DNA from: Parvularcula mediterranea | Lineage (GTDB): Bacteria; Pseudomonadota; Alphaproteobacteria; Caulobacterales; Parvularculaceae | Assembly (NCBI RefSeq): GCF_013085255.1 | Contig: NZ_JABFCX010000002.1 | Coordinates: 558,001-622,000 of the forward strand | Direction of reading: 5' to 3' | Length of the DNA stretch: 64,000 bases | Part shown: positions 1 through 11,227 of the stretch, in pieces | Numbering within the stretch: position 1 is the stretch's first letter | How the letters are laid out: every line of letters starts with the position of its first letter | Notes under the pieces: generated by a model | Told to the model about the DNA's origin: nothing | Seen by the model: only the letters and a program-made list of their open reading frames with translations | Databases searched by the model: none | Made by a program: the position numbers and the translations under genes

Positions 1-1749
<1,749 letters not shown>

Positions 1750-1801
1750 ACCCTTTAGTTCCCCCGGGTGTTCAACAGGTTGGGCAACTCAGGGGAACTC
1801 C

Positions 1802-2938
1802 ATGCAGGCCAACGAAAAAGCGCTCCCCGAGCGCGTCGTCCAGGGGAGCGCCGACATCATGGGCCAGGCCGTGGCCGGCACGCGCGAGCTTGTCGCGTGG
1901 CTTGACGAGCGCGGCCTGACTGTGGCGATCGCGGCGCTGGTCGCCTTCGGCGCCTTTGTCGGGCTCAGGATTCTGCGCGGGACGATCTATTCGGCCCTCC
2001 ATCGCAAGAAGTCCGGCGAGACGTCGGTCCGGAACATTGTCGCCCACATCATCAGGGCGACCCGCAGCATCTTCCTCTTCTCGGCCGCCTTCGTGCTGGT
2101 CCTGCCGATCTTCGCCGAGCTGACCGAAGGACAGCAGGCATGGATTGGCCGGGTCTTCACGGTGATCTTCGCCTTCCAGGTGGCCTTCTGGGCGCGCGTG
2201 GTGGTGAAGGCCTTCCTCGAGCGCGAGGCCAACCGTCATGCGACGGGCGATGATTCGAGCCTCGCCAATGCGCTAGGCCTCCTCAACGTCCTCGCGTCCG
2301 TGATCATCTTCGCGGTCGCGCTTCTCTACGTGATCGACAATCTCGGCGGCGACGTCACGGCGCTGATCGCGGGCCTCGGCGTTGGCGGTATCGCGATCGG
2401 CCTCGCAGCGCAGAGCCTGTTCGAGGACCTCTTTGCCGGGCTCTCCATCATTCTCGACAAGCCCTTCGTGCGCGGGGACTTCATCATCTTCGGCGACAAG
2501 ATGGGCTCGGTTCAGAAGGTCGGCCTCAAGTCGACGCGCATCACGACGCTTCAGGGCCAGCAGCTGGTCGTCAACAACTCCAAGCTCCTGAGCTACGAGA
2601 TCAACAACTACCGCCGGATGGCCGAGCGCCGGGTCGTCATCAAGCTTGGCGTGACCTACCAGACCCCTCGCCAGAAGCTCGCCTCGGTTCCCGATGCCAT
2701 CAAGGGCATTGTCGAGGGTCAGGAGGGGGTGCGTTTCGACCGCTGCCACCTCTCAGGCTATGGCGATTTCGCGGTGCTGTTCGAACTCGTCTTCTGGGTA
2801 CAGGACCGGGACTACACGGTCTTCATGGACAAGCAGCAGGCCGTCCTCCTCGGCATCCACGACCTCTTCGAGCGCAATTCGATCGAGTTCGCCTATCCGA
2901 CCCAGACCCTCCACGTGGAGACGATGCCCAAGGGCTGA
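1802..2938 (+). CDS. MscS-family mechanosensitive ion channel, larger paralogue
   Basis: A 378-residue membrane protein of the MscS superfamily. Four or five hydrophobic segments are visible (about 35-55, 80-105, 115-135, 160-185, 195-215). The last is a TM3-like Gly/Ala helix (ALIAGLGVGGIAIGLAAQ) followed by the beta-domain signature LDKPFVRGDFIIFGDKMGSV and VVNNSKLLSYEINNYRRM. The C-terminus (FAYPTQTLHVETMPKG) mirrors that of the upstream channel. The extra N-terminal membrane segments resemble the YnaI/YbdG type of MscS protein rather than E. coli MscS. A Shine-Dalgarno-like GGGGAA lies just before the ATG. Role: osmotic relief, inferred from family. Confidence 0.93.
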   Translation: MQANEKALPERVVQGSADIMGQAVAGTRELVAWLDERGLTVAIAALVAFGAFVGLRILRGTIYSALHRKKSGETSVRNIVAHIIRATRSIFLFSAAFVLVLPIFAELTEGQQAWIGRVFTVIFAFQVAFWARVVVKAFLEREANRHATGDDSSLANALGLLNVLASVIIFAVALLYVIDNLGGDVTALIAGLGVGGIAIGLAAQSLFEDLFAGLSIILDKPFVRGDFIIFGDKMGSVQKVGLKSTRITTLQGQQLVVNNSKLLSYEINNYRRMAERRVVIKLGVTYQTPRQKLASVPDAIKGIVEGQEGVRFDRCHLSGYGDFAVLFELVFWVQDRDYTVFMDKQQAVLLGIHDLFERNSIEFAYPTQTLHVETMPKG

Positions 2939-3008
2939 GGCCACCTGCGTTCATTCGGCCTGTCTATCAGGCTTTCGGCGGCGGGACGGGAGCTGTTAGG
3001 AGAGCGCC

Positions 3009-4385
3009 ATGTTGAGCACCCTCACCGCTACCGCCCTCCTTCTCGCCGCGCCGCCATCGGAGGTCGAGCGCCTCTACGAGATCGCCGATGCGCCCTCAGC
3101 CGAGCGCATCTACTCGGACGTCGAGCGCCTTGCGAATTTCGGCACGCGGCACACCCTGTCGGAGACCGAGAGCGAGACTCGCGGCATTGGCGCTGCGCGC
3201 CGCTGGATTGCCGCTGAGTTCGAGGAGATCTCGCGGGACTGTAGCGGCTGCCTTGAGGTGCGGATCATCTCCGGCACCGTCGAAGGCGAGCGGCGCATCC
3301 CCGACCCGACGGAAGTGGTGAGCGTCGTCGCCTTCCAGCGCGGCAAGCTCGACCCGGGTCGCATGGTCATCATGTCCGGCGATATCGACAGCCGGGTCTC
3401 CGACCCAATGAACGCCACCGATGACAGTCCGGGTGCGAACGACAATGCCACGGGCATGGCAGGCGTCCTCGAAGCGGCGCGGGTCCTGACCCAGTACGAT
3501 TTTCCGGGCACGATCGTTTATGCTGGCCTCTCAGGCGAGGAGCAGGGTCTCTTCGGCGGCAAGATCGTGGCTGCCGTCGCCAAGGAAGAAGGCTGGAACA
3601 TCAAGGCCGTCCTCAACAACGACATGATCGGCAATATCGAGGGCATTGACGGGGTCATCGCCAACAACATCATCCGTGTCTTCTCCGAAGGGACGCGGGC
3701 TGACGAAACGCCTCAGGCAGCGCGCTACCGCCGTTTCCGTGGCGGCGAGGTCGACAGCCCGGCGCGGAACCTTGCCCGCTACATCGACGAGATGGCGGAC
3801 GTCTACCTGCCGAACCTTGACGCGAAGATGGTCTACCGCCTCGATCGCTTCGGCCGCGGCGGGCACCAGACGCCGTTCACGGAGGAAGGCTATCCGGCGG
3901 TCAGGATCATGGAAAGCCATGAGCATTACGATCGTCAGCACCAGGACCTTCGGAATATCGATGGCCGGCACTATGGCGATACGCTGGAGTTCGTCGACCC
4001 CTATTTCGCGGCGACCGCCACGGCACTGAATGCGCTGACCATGGCGGGGATCGCGGGCGCACCGCCTTTCCCGACCGAGGTCGAGCTTGGCGGCGCGGTC
4101 CAGCCCTCTGCGGTCCTCTCGTGGAAGGACGGCGGCGAAAACCGCCGTGCAAGGAGAAACCTTGCGGGATACCGGGTCCACTGGCGTGAGACGACCTCAC
4201 CGGTCTGGACCCACAGCCGCTTTGTCGGGAAGGTCAACGAATGGACCTTCGAGAACATCGTCGTCGACAACTACTTCTTCGGCGTCAGTGCCGTGGCCGA
4301 GGACGGCTCGGAGACACCTGTGGTGTTCCCCGGACCGCCCGGACAGTTCTCTCCGCTCAGCTCAGTGAGCGATGAAGAGCGGTAG
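3009..4385 (+). CDS. M28-family metallopeptidase-like exported protein
   Basis: A 458-residue protein with a short hydrophobic N-terminus (LSTLTATALLLAAPP), probably exported. It has the M28 (aminopeptidase Y/S type) fold motifs: GANDNATGMAGVLEAARVL around residues 142-160, the catalytic GEEQGLFGG near 178, NNDMIGN near 204, and ESHEHYDRQHQDLR near 305. These supply an Asp, a Glu pair, an Asp and a His, as in the two-zinc site. Where most M28 enzymes have a His-x-Asp for the first ligand, this protein reads SGDIDSR (Asp125-Ile-Asp127), so the usual His is an Asp. A fibronectin-like C-terminal region (about 350-450) follows. The 3' end overlaps the convergent Usp gene by 24 bases. Confidence 0.85.
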   Translation: MLSTLTATALLLAAPPSEVERLYEIADAPSAERIYSDVERLANFGTRHTLSETESETRGIGAARRWIAAEFEEISRDCSGCLEVRIISGTVEGERRIPDPTEVVSVVAFQRGKLDPGRMVIMSGDIDSRVSDPMNATDDSPGANDNATGMAGVLEAARVLTQYDFPGTIVYAGLSGEEQGLFGGKIVAAVAKEEGWNIKAVLNNDMIGNIEGIDGVIANNIIRVFSEGTRADETPQAARYRRFRGGEVDSPARNLARYIDEMADVYLPNLDAKMVYRLDRFGRGGHQTPFTEEGYPAVRIMESHEHYDRQHQDLRNIDGRHYGDTLEFVDPYFAATATALNALTMAGIAGAPPFPTEVELGGAVQPSAVLSWKDGGENRRARRNLAGYRVHWRETTSPVWTHSRFVGKVNEWTFENIVVDNYFFGVSAVAEDGSETPVVFPGPPGQFSPLSSVSDEER

Positions 4386-5180
4386 CGGCGGGCTCTCCAG
4401 CATGGCGCGGGTGACACCTCCGAGGAAGATCTCGCGCAGCCTGCTCTTGGAGTAGGCGCCTACGATCAGCGCATCCGCGCCTGCCTCGCCAGCTGTCTCG
4501 GCCAAGACCAGTTCGGTCTTGCCAGCGGGGCCTCTGCGGATGACATCTGCAGGTGTTCCGCAGGCTGAAAGATGGGCAGCCATCACTTCGGCTGACGGGG
4601 TGTCGTCGCGCTCCTCGCCAATGGTGATGAAGGTCACTTTCTCAGCCCCCTCGATCATGGTTTGCGCGAGTGCGAGGGCGCGCGCGGCTTCCTTACTGCC
4701 GTTCCAAGCGACGGCGAAACTGCGCGGTGTCTGGGCGATACCGCTTTCTGGGGTCAGGAACAGCGGGCGGCCAGAGTGGAAGAGGATCTCCTCGATCGTC
4801 GCAGGATCGCCTACCTGTTTGTCCTTGCCACGGTGACGGAAGAGGATCGCTTCGCACATGCGCGAGGACCGTGCCATGGAGCCTGGGAAATCTCCGCAGA
4901 CGGAGAGAAACTCCGCATTGATCGCCGCAGTGAGGTCCTTTGCTGAGGCTTCGAAGCTGTCGCGCAGCTCCCGTTCCATGCGCTTGATGCCGATCCGCTG
5001 CTGCTCGGCGAGGGCAGAAAGGTCGACGGCGGCGGCCATGTTCGCTGGCGGTGAGTAATCGGACCAAGTGAACTGCGCCTTGAGGACGCCTCGCCCTGCA
5101 AGGAGATGGCCGGCATCGCTGACGGCCCCTGCGAGGGACTTCGCGTCGATGGCGGGGATGAACAGGCTACGGAACGTCAT
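4362..5180 (-). CDS. Universal stress protein, UspA family
   Basis: A 272-residue cytosolic protein with two Usp-like halves. The C-terminal half carries the nucleotide-binding signature GAYSKSRLREIFLGGVTRAML (pattern G-2X-G-9X-G-S/T), the N-terminal half is degenerate. I chose the ATG at 5180 (MTFRSLFIPAIDAK) because the Usp fold begins there; a longer reading upstream adds nothing family-like. It is convergent with the M28 peptidase gene and overlaps its end. Usp proteins bind ATP or act as stress-linked signalling proteins; the specific role here is unknown. Confidence 0.88.
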   Translation of the reverse strand: MTFRSLFIPAIDAKSLAGAVSDAGHLLAGRGVLKAQFTWSDYSPPANMAAAVDLSALAEQQRIGIKRMERELRDSFEASAKDLTAAINAEFLSVCGDFPGSMARSSRMCEAILFRHRGKDKQVGDPATIEEILFHSGRPLFLTPESGIAQTPRSFAVAWNGSKEAARALALAQTMIEGAEKVTFITIGEERDDTPSAEVMAAHLSACGTPADVIRRGPAGKTELVLAETAGEAGADALIVGAYSKSRLREIFLGGVTRAMLESPPLPLFIAH

Positions 5181-5255
5181 GGACAGTCTCCCTGTGATGT
5201 GGGGACAGTCTAGGGTGCGCTTCGCCGCCAATCCTTGCGCTCGATCAGGAAGCGG

Positions 5256-6218
5256 TCAGTGGCCGGTCTTGAGAAGGTCGCGCATCACGCAGGCTGCGCC
5301 GTAAAGGGCGGCGTAGGGATCGGTGACGAGCCTGACCGGGACTTCAGACAGGTACTGCTTGAGGATACCCGGCCTTGCGAAGGTCGCAGCGAAAGCGTCC
5401 CGGTCGAGGAGCGGGATGAAGCGCGGCATGATCCCGCCAGAAATGGCGACGCCGCCCCTTGCGCCTGTGGAGAGGCACGCGTCGGCAGCTGCGCAGGCGA
5501 GGATGTCGATGAACCAGCGAATGGTCTCGCGGGCAGGCCCCTCACCTTCGAGCGCAGCCTTGGTAACCTCTGGCGGCTCGGTGGGCGCAGGCGTGCCACC
5601 TGCTTCGATCACGCACTGCTCGAAAAGGTGCACGATGCCCCTGCCCGACAGGACGTATTCGAGGATCGGTGGATGCTCGAAGCGCTCTTTCAGCCGGTTG
5701 AAGAGGCGCAGCTCCCTATCATTGCGCACCGGAAGGAGGCGGTGACCGCCTTCGCAAGCCACAACGGTGGGCGGATGGCCGGGGACGTAGAGCGACTGCC
5801 CGAACCCTGTGCCGGGGCCCACCGTCAGGACGGGCGCGCCAGCCACAGGATTGCCCGCCTTGATGATCTCACCAGCACTGTCCGGCATCGTCCCTGCGAA
5901 CCGGGCCTGGGCCTGAAAGTCGTTGATCAGCCTTACGGCGGAGAAGCCGAAATCGACGGCGAGCTTGTTCTCGCCAAGGCTCCAGGGCGCGTTGGTCAGG
6001 GTAATCGTATCGCCCTGAACGGCACCGGCAGAGGCGATGCAGAGAGCCGAAGGCTTGGTCTCAAGATGGTCGATATAGGCACCGAGCGCGTCGTCGAACC
6101 GCTCATGGTCGGCAACCTTCAGGACCTTGATATCGCGCAGGGCGCCACCGGGCTCGGCCACTGCGAACCGTGCATTGGTGCCGCCAATGTCTCCGACCAG
6201 GAGTTCCCGCTCAGCCAT
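5256..6218 (-). CDS. glk: Glucokinase
   Basis: A 320-residue ATP-dependent glucokinase (glucose to glucose-6-phosphate, entry to the Entner-Doudoroff or glycolytic route), cytosolic. It begins MAERELLVGDIGGTNARFAV, the phosphate-1 motif of the bacterial Glk (ROK-unrelated) family, and has the glucose-site segment LINDFQAQARF near 95 and GPGTGFGQSLYVP near 135, the ATP-binding loop of the family. Length matches E. coli Glk (321). The start codon overlaps the last 8 bases of the upstream marC-type gene, so the two form an operon. Confidence 0.95.
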   Translation of the reverse strand: MAERELLVGDIGGTNARFAVAEPGGALRDIKVLKVADHERFDDALGAYIDHLETKPSALCIASAGAVQGDTITLTNAPWSLGENKLAVDFGFSAVRLINDFQAQARFAGTMPDSAGEIIKAGNPVAGAPVLTVGPGTGFGQSLYVPGHPPTVVACEGGHRLLPVRNDRELRLFNRLKERFEHPPILEYVLSGRGIVHLFEQCVIEAGGTPAPTEPPEVTKAALEGEGPARETIRWFIDILACAAADACLSTGARGGVAISGGIMPRFIPLLDRDAFAATFARPGILKQYLSEVPVRLVTDPYAALYGAACVMRDLLKTGH

Positions 6219-6873
6219 TTCCGACCCGCTCTAGGATACCAACTCTGATCCCATCAAAGACGTATTGCGTCGCCAAGGCCATGAGCAACATGCCCAAAAG
6301 CCGGGAAATCATGTTCATTCCGGTCCGCCCAAGGGCCTTTGCAATGCTGCCTGAACTCATCATCACCGGGATGCCGATGATGAGGACCAGCGCCAGAGCC
6401 GCGAGAACCATGCCCTGCGCGGCCAGCGCCTCGCCCTCGAACTGGACCTTGGCGTCGTTCATCAGGAGCATGACCGTGGCGATGGCCCCTGGACCTGCGA
6501 GCATGGGCAGAGCCAGCGGGAAGAAGGCGACATTGTCCCTGGCCGAGGCCTTGGGCCCAGGTCGCTTGGCATCCACCTCGTCATCCGGGTTGAAGAACAT
6601 GCGGAAGCCGATGAGGAACAGGAGAAGCCCGCCCGCTGCCCTGAAGGACGCAAGCTCGATCCCCAGGTGATGAAGCATCGCCGGGCCGAGCAGCGCGAAG
6701 AACACCAGAACGCCGACAGAGATCAGCGTGGCCTGGACCGCGACGCTGGTGCGCTCTTTCTGGGTGCTGCCGTGGGTCAGCGCTGCGAACAGCGGCGCCA
6801 CAAGGATCGGGTCGATGACGATGAACAACGTCACGAACGATTCGAAGAACTTGGCGATCAGGCCCTGTTCCAT
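6211..6873 (-). CDS. MarC-family integral membrane protein
   Basis: A 220-residue inner-membrane protein with six predicted hydrophobic helices. Family signatures include FVTLFIVIDPILVAPLFAAL at the N-terminus and the second-half repeat LALPMLAGPGAIATVMLL, an internal inverted duplication typical of the MarC/UPF0056 group. I place the start at the ATG at 6873 (MEQGLIAKFF) because an AGGGAGCTAAGG Shine-Dalgarno-like run lies just upstream, inside what would be the coding part if the ATG at 6894 were used. It is the first gene of a two-gene unit with glk. Substrate is unknown; the name MarC does not imply antibiotic resistance. Confidence 0.9.
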   Translation of the reverse strand: MEQGLIAKFFESFVTLFIVIDPILVAPLFAALTHGSTQKERTSVAVQATLISVGVLVFFALLGPAMLHHLGIELASFRAAGGLLLFLIGFRMFFNPDDEVDAKRPGPKASARDNVAFFPLALPMLAGPGAIATVMLLMNDAKVQFEGEALAAQGMVLAALALVLIIGIPVMMSSGSIAKALGRTGMNMISRLLGMLLMALATQYVFDGIRVGILERVGNG

Positions 6874-7012
6874 GACGACCCTTAGCTCCCTCATACGCGG
6901 AAGCCCGCGCGGTATCAGAGCGCGGCGTTCGCGCCAAGGGTTCCCTATGCAAGAGATGGATGGATCGCGCAGCGGTGCGGGCTAGTCTCCTCGCCAAAAC
7001 TGGAGAACGCCC

Positions 7013-8392
7013 ATGTTCCGAAGCTTGCTCATCGCCTCTCTCTCGACCCTCTCCTTTGCCCATGCGCAGGATGAACCCTCAATGCGGGAGCTGTCCCTCG
7101 CGGCAGGGTACAAGGCGCAGTTCACCTGCTCAGGGCTGTTCTCGGGTGGGAAGACCCTTGAGCAAATCGAGCGTCAGGAGCTGACGAACATCTATCCCTC
7201 GTACCGGCCGGTGATGGCCGGGCTGCCGGACGCGGTGATCGACCGGGATGCGAAGACGGTGTCGGTCGCCTTCGCAGATGGGATGCCGCCGAGGATTGCC
7301 GCGTGGCGGCCGCACCTGGGCTGTGCATCCCTGCCGCCCGGAGCTTCGGACGTGTCGATCCTTCCTGAAGCCAAGGTTAGCGAGACGCGGGAGTTTCGGC
7401 GGGGTGTCTGGCCGCGTGGCGAGAAGGTCTCGAGCAAGCCCCTCCCCGAAGGTGTCAATGGGGCTCAGCTGTCCGCAGCGCTGAAGGGCGCGCTTGATGG
7501 AGAGTTTGGCGGCGTGACGAGCGCGGTCGTCGTCGTACAGGACGGCCGCCTCCTGATGGAGCGGTACACGGAGGGCTTTGGTCCCACCACGGCGCAACGG
7601 ACATGGTCTGTCGCGAAGTCGATCGGCGCGACGATCATCGGAGCGGGCGTCCTGGACGGCCATGTCGTCCTCGACGAACCGGCGAAACTCTCGGCATGGT
7701 CAGATGCGGACCCCAGGAGCGCGATCACCCTTGAGAACTTCCTCCATATGGGCTCGGGCCTTGGCGGCCAAACGGCGGGAAACAGGACGGATGCTGTCTA
7801 TTTCGGCGGTGGGCTCGTCAACGAGCATGCGGTGGCAAATGAGCTGATTGCTGAGCCCGGTGAGAGCTGGCGGTACGCGAACAATGACACGATGCTGGCG
7901 CTTCTGGCCCTCAGGGAAGGCATCGCCGATGATGCGGATTATCTGAAGTTCCCCTTCGAGCGGGTGCTGCGCCCGATTGGTATGCGGAACACGTACCTTG
8001 AGACCGACTGGGAGGGAAACTTCATCCTCTCAAGCCAAGTCTGGACCACGGCGCGGGACCTTGCGCGGCTGGGACAACTCTACGTTCAGGACGGCGTCTG
8101 GAATGGTAGGCGCATCCTGCCCGAGGGCTGGGCAGAGTACGTTGCGACCCCTGCTCCCGCGCAGCCGGGATGCAGGCGTGAGCCATGCCGTGGATATGGC
8201 GCGCAGTTCTGGCTCTATGAGGGCTATCCCGGTATCCCTTCCGGCACCTACGCAGCGCTCGGCAACCGCGGGCAAATCGTGATGATCGTCCCTGCGCGGA
8301 ATGTTGTTATCGTCCGGAGGGGCTATGACCACCGGGATGCTCGGTTCGACGACGCGGCATTTACGGCCGCTGTCCTTGAAGCGCTTGAATGA
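7013..8392 (+). CDS. Exported serine hydrolase, beta-lactamase/class C family
   Basis: A 459-residue protein with a signal peptide (MFRSLLIASLSTLSFAHA, cleavage probably after residue 18). The penicillin-binding/class C fold is shown by the SxxK motif S199-V-A-K202 (in TWSVAKSIGA) and the YxN motif Y288-A-N290 (in GESWRYANND), with a C-terminal GNRGQIVMI strand standing where the KTG-like motif sits. Family members are esterases, D-amino-acid peptidases or lactamases; the substrate cannot be told. An N-terminal region of about 150 residues precedes the catalytic domain. It ends next to the stop of the convergent mutL with no spare bases. Confidence 0.9.
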   Translation: MFRSLLIASLSTLSFAHAQDEPSMRELSLAAGYKAQFTCSGLFSGGKTLEQIERQELTNIYPSYRPVMAGLPDAVIDRDAKTVSVAFADGMPPRIAAWRPHLGCASLPPGASDVSILPEAKVSETREFRRGVWPRGEKVSSKPLPEGVNGAQLSAALKGALDGEFGGVTSAVVVVQDGRLLMERYTEGFGPTTAQRTWSVAKSIGATIIGAGVLDGHVVLDEPAKLSAWSDADPRSAITLENFLHMGSGLGGQTAGNRTDAVYFGGGLVNEHAVANELIAEPGESWRYANNDTMLALLALREGIADDADYLKFPFERVLRPIGMRNTYLETDWEGNFILSSQVWTTARDLARLGQLYVQDGVWNGRRILPEGWAEYVATPAPAQPGCRREPCRGYGAQFWLYEGYPGIPSGTYAALGNRGQIVMIVPARNVVIVRRGYDHRDARFDDAAFTAAVLEALE

Positions 8393-10234
8393 TCAGCGGC
8401 GGCCGAAGAGCTTTTCGACGTCCTTGAGCTTCAGCTCGACATAGGTCGGGCGGCCGTGGTTGCACTGGCCTGAATGGGGCGTCGCTTCCATCTGGCGGAG
8501 GAGCGCGTTCATTTCGTCCGTGGTCAGACGGCGCCCTGCCCTCACCGAATTGCGGCAGGCATGGTTGCCGAGGGTTTCGGCGATCAGGTCCTTCAGCTGG
8601 GTGTCCTGCCCCAGCCCCGCGAGATCGCAGGCCATGTCCTTGATCAAGCCTTGCACATCGAAATTGCCAAGAACCGCCGGGACCTCGCGAACAAGCACGG
8701 TGCCGCCGCCGAAATCCTCGATGATGAGGCCGAAACTCTCAAGCTGCTCACGCTCTTCGAGGATCAGCGCCGCCTCTTCCTCGCTGAGGTTCACAAGCTC
8801 CGGCACGAGGAGGGCCTGACGCGCAGGCGCCCTGCCCGCGCCCGCTTCTTTCATGCGTTCGTAAACCAGCCGTTCGTGTGCGGCATGCTGATCAACGAGG
8901 ACGAGGCCGTCGGCTGTCTGGGCGACGATGTAGGTCTCGTGGAGCTGTGCGACGGCGGCGCCGAGGGGGTAGTCTTCCGGTGTGGGCTGAGGCTCGGGTT
9001 CAGGAGCATGCTGTTCAGGCTGGGGAACCTGCGGCCTGACGCTTAGTGTGCTGACTGATGAGAAGGCAGGCTGGCGCTCCCCGAACCCTGCGAGATCGGC
9101 GGCCGGACGCGGCGGCGGTGCTGGCTGAGCTGCGCGGAAAGGCGGGTGGGCAGCGCGCATGGCCTGGGCCGCGACCGTGGTCGAAGCCTTGTGCCCTGCG
9201 TCGGAGATCGCGGCGCGAAGGCCGCTGACGATCATGCCCCGGACGAGCTGGGCATCACGGAACCTGACTTCTGTCTTCGCCGGGTGGACGTTCACATCGA
9301 CGCTCGATGATGGCATGTCGAGGAAAAGGCAGAGAAGCGGATGGCGGTCCCTCGCCAGAAAGTCCGCATACGCACCGCGCACGGCTCCGACGATCAACCG
9401 GTCCTTCACGGGCCGTCCGCGCACGAAGAGATATTGCCTGTCGGGCAGGCCGCGATTGAACGTGGGCACCCCTGCAAAGCCTGACAGCGTCACCCCTTCC
9501 CGCTCCAGCGTCACGGGCACGGCGTTCTCACCGAATTCAGGCCCCATGATGGCGGAGAGCCTTGAAAGGTGACCTTCCGGACCCGGAGGTTCAGCGCGGT
9601 AGGCGAAGCGTTTCTTACCATCGACGTTGAGCGTGAAGGCTACATCCGGTCGGGCCATCGCGAGGCGCTTCACTGTATCGGCGCAGGCGGTGACCTCGGC
9701 GCGTTCGGACTTCATGAATTTGAGACGCGCCGGGGTGGCGTAGAAAAGGTCCGCAACTTCAACCCGCGTGCCTGTTCCTGCGAAGGGTGCAGGACAAGGC
9801 TCGGCCATCGCCCCTCCGCGTACGGAGAGCTGCCAACCTTCTCCCCCTTCGGTCCGGGAGGTGATGGTCAGGCGGGAGACCGCGCCGATCGAAGGCAGCG
9901 CTTCGCCACGGAAGCCCATCGTGTCGATCGCGAGGAGGTCCACGTCGCCTGCATCGTCTGGAACCAGCTTCGACGTCGCATGGCGTTCCAGCGCTATCGG
10001 CAGCTCGTCCGCGCTCATGCCCCGGCCATCATCCACGACGGCAATGAGGCGCCTGCCGCCCTCCTCGATGTCGACGGTCACCTGGCGCGCGCCCGCGTCG
10101 AGGGCGTTTTCGACAAGCTCCTTCACCGCCGCAGCGGGCCGCTCGATCACCTCACCGGCGGCGATGCGGTTCACCGCCCCGGGGGGCAGGCGCCGGATGA
10201 TGGGTCGGGAGGCAAGGTCAAGGGCTGGCTTCAT
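8393..10234 (-). CDS. mutL: DNA mismatch repair protein MutL
   Basis: A 613-residue mismatch-repair mediator that couples MutS recognition to strand incision. The N-terminal GHKL ATPase is clear: ENALDAGA (Mg/ATP Asn), [22 protein letters not shown] and the ATP-lid region, then the transducer domain with [14 protein letters not shown]. After a Pro/Ala-rich linker (about 355-420) the C-terminal dimerisation domain carries [12 protein letters not shown], which fits the metal-dependent endonuclease motif DQHA(X)2E(X)4E, together with [12 protein letters not shown] and [15 protein letters not shown]. The motif implies a MutH-independent, nicking MutL as in most bacteria outside the gamma subgroup. 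Confidence 0.97.
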   Translation of the reverse strand: MKPALDLASRPIIRRLPPGAVNRIAAGEVIERPAAAVKELVENALDAGARQVTVDIEEGGRRLIAVVDDGRGMSADELPIALERHATSKLVPDDAGDVDLLAIDTMGFRGEALPSIGAVSRLTITSRTEGGEGWQLSVRGGAMAEPCPAPFAGTGTRVEVADLFYATPARLKFMKSERAEVTACADTVKRLAMARPDVAFTLNVDGKKRFAYRAEPPGPEGHLSRLSAIMGPEFGENAVPVTLEREGVTLSGFAGVPTFNRGLPDRQYLFVRGRPVKDRLIVGAVRGAYADFLARDRHPLLCLFLDMPSSSVDVNVHPAKTEVRFRDAQLVRGMIVSGLRAAISDAGHKASTTVAAQAMRAAHPPFRAAQPAPPPRPAADLAGFGERQPAFSSVSTLSVRPQVPQPEQHAPEPEPQPTPEDYPLGAAVAQLHETYIVAQTADGLVLVDQHAAHERLVYERMKEAGAGRAPARQALLVPELVNLSEEEAALILEEREQLESFGLIIEDFGGGTVLVREVPAVLGNFDVQGLIKDMACDLAGLGQDTQLKDLIAETLGNHACRNSVRAGRRLTTDEMNALLRQMEATPHSGQCNHGRPTYVELKLKDVEKLFGRR

Positions 10235-10370
10235 TCGTTAACGATAGGCCGACTCCGCGTGAATCTGGGCCCGCGTTTTCAACAGAGAAACGTCTCGCTG
10301 GCACGTTGTCTGCTCGCTGTTGCTGACGCAACGCAATTTGGGAGAGGCGCCTGTCGCCTCGATAGGGAAC

Positions 10371-11039
10371 ATGAAAGCACTCACGGCACTTGCAGCGACC
10401 GCCGCGCTTGGCATCGGGACGGCATCAGCGGCCGTCATCCAGGTCGAGGACTTCAACGCCCTTGGCGGCCACGGCGCTACGCTCGACAACATCTCGATCG
10501 CCACGGTCACGACCCAGAGCAACCGCTCGGGCAGTGTGAACCAGGCGCTTCTTTTCGATACGAGCCAGTCGAATACGCAGGACGGCGACCTTGAAGGTCC
10601 GCACCAGCGGCTCTCGACCGGGACTGCGATTGATCTCGGCAATCTCGTGATCATTGCCGAGAACAGCAACTTCTCGGACCCTGACGATGAGGCGCGCGGC
10701 GGGTCCGTGACCTTCGATTTCACGAGCGCGGTCAATCTCTATAGTCTTGATTTCGCTGATACCCGTCCCGGTGTGACTGTCGAGATCACTGATATCTTCG
10801 GAGCCACTTTTCTTTACACGCTCTTCGATGATCTCGACACGGGGAACAATGCTCCGGTCAATTTCATGGAGACGCTGTTCTTTGGCGATGGTGTGAAGAA
10901 TGCGGTCCGCATGGTCGTGAACCTCCCGGACTCAGGCGCCTTCGATAACCTCGCCTACTCCGAAGTGCCGCTTCCGGCGGGGCTTCTCCTGATGGGCACC
11001 GGCGCCGCGATCTTCCTCCGGAAACGCAAGGCCGCCTGA
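10371..11039 (+). CDS. Secreted protein with VPLPA/PEP-CTERM-type sorting tail
   Basis: A 222-residue exported protein of unknown function. It begins with a signal peptide (MKALTALAATAALGIGTASA) and ends with a sorting signal: the motif EVPLPAG, a hydrophobic helix LLLMGTGAAIFL and a basic RKRKAA tail. This is the VPLPA variant of PEP-CTERM, which in other bacteria is processed by an exosortase; no exosortase gene lies in this window. The mature part is acidic and beta-rich (ITDIFGATFLYTLFDDLD). The ATG at 10371 is chosen because the signal peptide begins there. A paralogue follows 188 bases downstream. Confidence 0.8.
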   Translation: MKALTALAATAALGIGTASAAVIQVEDFNALGGHGATLDNISIATVTTQSNRSGSVNQALLFDTSQSNTQDGDLEGPHQRLSTGTAIDLGNLVIIAENSNFSDPDDEARGGSVTFDFTSAVNLYSLDFADTRPGVTVEITDIFGATFLYTLFDDLDTGNNAPVNFMETLFFGDGVKNAVRMVVNLPDSGAFDNLAYSEVPLPAGLLLMGTGAAIFLRKRKAA

Positions 11040-11072
11040 GGCGTCACGCCGTTCCAGATTTGAACAGTCGAG

Positions 11073-11101
11073 CCCTCTGCAGCATGTCTGCGGAGGGTTT
11101 T
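11073..11101 (+). terminator. Hairpin-T terminator after first VPLPA gene
   Basis: Stem CCCTCTGCAG / CTGCGGAGGG with one mismatch, loop CATGT, followed by TTTT. It lies 34 bases after the stop codon of the first VPLPA-CTERM gene and separates it from its paralogue. Confidence 0.7.
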
Positions 11102-11146
11102 GCGCTGCGAAAAACAACCCAAAGGGGCTAGCTTTCAACCTTTGAT

Positions 11147-11186
11147 AACTACAAACCTCACGAAATTGTGAGTAGTTAAGGTTTGT
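11147..11186 (+). promoter_or_regulatory. Nested inverted repeat upstream of second VPxPx-CTERM gene
   Basis: Inner arms CTCAC (11157-11161) and GTGAG (11168-11172) around GAAATT, with outer arms ACAAACC (11151-11157) and GGTTTGT (11180-11186). It sits about 40-80 bases before the start codon, in the position of a promoter/operator. No regulator is identified; it could also be a transcript-leader hairpin. Confidence 0.4.
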
Positions 11187-11227
11187 GGTAAACAGGGGGA
11201 GTCGGCCAACGCGCCGGTTCAGAATCA

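Noticed and set aside
5235-6248. Plus-strand ORF of 337 residues over glucokinase
   Set aside because: Antisense shadow in GC-rich DNA; the minus-strand Glk has clear motifs.
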